Origin: Acidimicrobiia bacterium
GTDB lineage: Bacteria; Actinomycetota; Acidimicrobiia; IMCC26256; PALSA-610
Assembly (NCBI GenBank): GCA_027494135.1
Contig: JAOSJK010000001.1
Span: 1,405,378 to 1,469,377 of the forward strand
Length of the DNA: 64,000 nucleotides
Direction of reading: 5' to 3'
Part shown: positions 58,863-64,000 of the stretch, piece after piece
Position numbering within the stretch: the stretch's first letter is position 1
Layout of the letters: each line of letters opens with the position of its first letter
Notes under the pieces: model-generated
The model's input: the letters and a program-made list of their open reading frames with translations, nothing else
Database searches by the model: none
Told to the model about the DNA's origin: nothing
Made by a program: the position numbers and the translations under genes

Positions 58863-59208
58863 GGGCTCGGTGCGGTCGACCGGGCTCCCGCAGTGGCATG
58901 CCGGCGTCCCGCCTCGGCGGGGTGGAGAGGCTTGCCATCCACGACGCGGCGTCGTATCCTCCGCGCACACGCAGAGGCTCGTACCGCACCGTGATGAGCA
59001 CCCCGTGATGAGCACCGTGACGACCTGCTTGGCGGTCGGCGTAGCCCCGCGCTATGCTCCGGCCTAGCCGTGTCTGCCTGCTCTTGCCCTCCCTGACCAC
59101 CTGCCCCTCCCCGAAGCGCGCCCGCGCGCGGCGGCAGGGGCATCCACGCGGCGCAGCACCCTGCAGCCGTGACGCTCGCATCCGTGCCCCTCGCATCAAG
59201 GAGTGACG
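58863..59208 (+). other. Leader region between rplL and rpoB
   Basis: 346 bases without a credible gene. Holds a 12-bp direct repeat GTGATGAGCACC (58991-59002 and 59005-59016), a good promoter candidate just after it, and a C-rich leader of about 130 bases. No clear terminator hairpin with a T-run is seen, so read-through from rplJL is likely in addition. Confidence 0.5.
59029..59058 (+). promoter_or_regulatory. Candidate rpoBC promoter
   Basis: TTGGCG (59029-59034) and TATGCT (59053-59058) with an 18-base spacer, the best promoter-like pair in the window. It lies 150 bases before the rpoB start and next to the GTGATGAGCACC direct repeat. Confidence 0.5.
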
Positions 59209-62696
<3,488 letters not shown>

Positions 62697-62738
62697 CCAC
62701 CGGCACGAACATCCACGCCGAGGGAGGCGAGGCACCAA

Positions 62739-64000
<1,262 letters not shown>

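Overview
The window is high-GC, gene-dense bacterial chromosome and looks actinobacterial. The signs are a DUF222/HNH protein of the 13E12-repeat type, a NusG with a long acidic N-terminal extension, a cytochrome bc complex with split cytochrome b, many GTG/TTG starts and ATGA/GTGA stop-start overlaps. A class such as Acidimicrobiia is a plausible guess but cannot be proved from the sequence. The cell is an aerobic or facultative respirer with a quinone-based chain, acetate activation and type IV pilus genes.

Layout. (1) 1-3.8 kb, minus strand: a cytochrome bc complex operon (small membrane protein, 2x[4Fe-4S] ferredoxin, cytochrome b N-terminal subunit, cytochrome b C-terminal subunit, Rieske protein, start of a probable cytochrome c). 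Divergent from it is a geranylgeranyl-reductase-family flavoprotein that may act on menaquinone. (2) 5.4-11.4 kb: glycerophosphodiesterase, a DUF457-type membrane hydrolase with a small membrane partner, a DUF222/HNH protein behind a repeat- and hairpin-rich spacer, and a receiver-domain regulator coupled to a polytopic membrane protein. (3) 11.65-26.9 kb: a complete 14-gene complex I operon (nuoA-N). (4) 27.0-37.3 kb: a second complex I operon with only 11 subunits (nuoABCD-HIJKLMN, no nuoE/F/G), followed 13 bases later by a MidA/NDUFAF7-family methyltransferase. (5) 38.5-41.2 kb: three tandem hairpin repeats, acetyl-CoA synthetase and a HAD phosphatase. (6) 41.3-49.6 kb: type IV pilus genes (PilB, PilC, three prepilins, a giant PilX-like protein). 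(7) 49.8-64 kb: htpX, yajQ, tRNA-Tyr, a GNAT gene, tRNA-Thr, tRNA-Met, tuf, rpmG, an ECF sigma/anti-sigma pair, tRNA-Trp, secE, nusG, rplK, rplA, rplJ, rplL, rpoB and the start of rpoC.

How it fits together. Acetyl-CoA synthetase feeds carbon into oxidation. Complex I-1 takes electrons from NADH to quinone, complex I-2 probably takes them from another donor (ferredoxin is a candidate), and the bc complex passes quinol electrons to cytochrome c. The methyltransferase beside complex I-2 is a candidate modifier of NuoD2: NuoD2 has the arginine that NDUFAF7 methylates in mitochondria, whereas NuoD1 has threonine there.

Data-quality warning. About 26 one- or two-base indels interrupt 20 genes, including rpoB (three), tuf, secE and rplJ. 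Many lie in short homopolymers and some compensate each other. They are best read as uncorrected sequencing or assembly errors, not pseudogenes, and the affected genes are annotated here over their full inferred extent.
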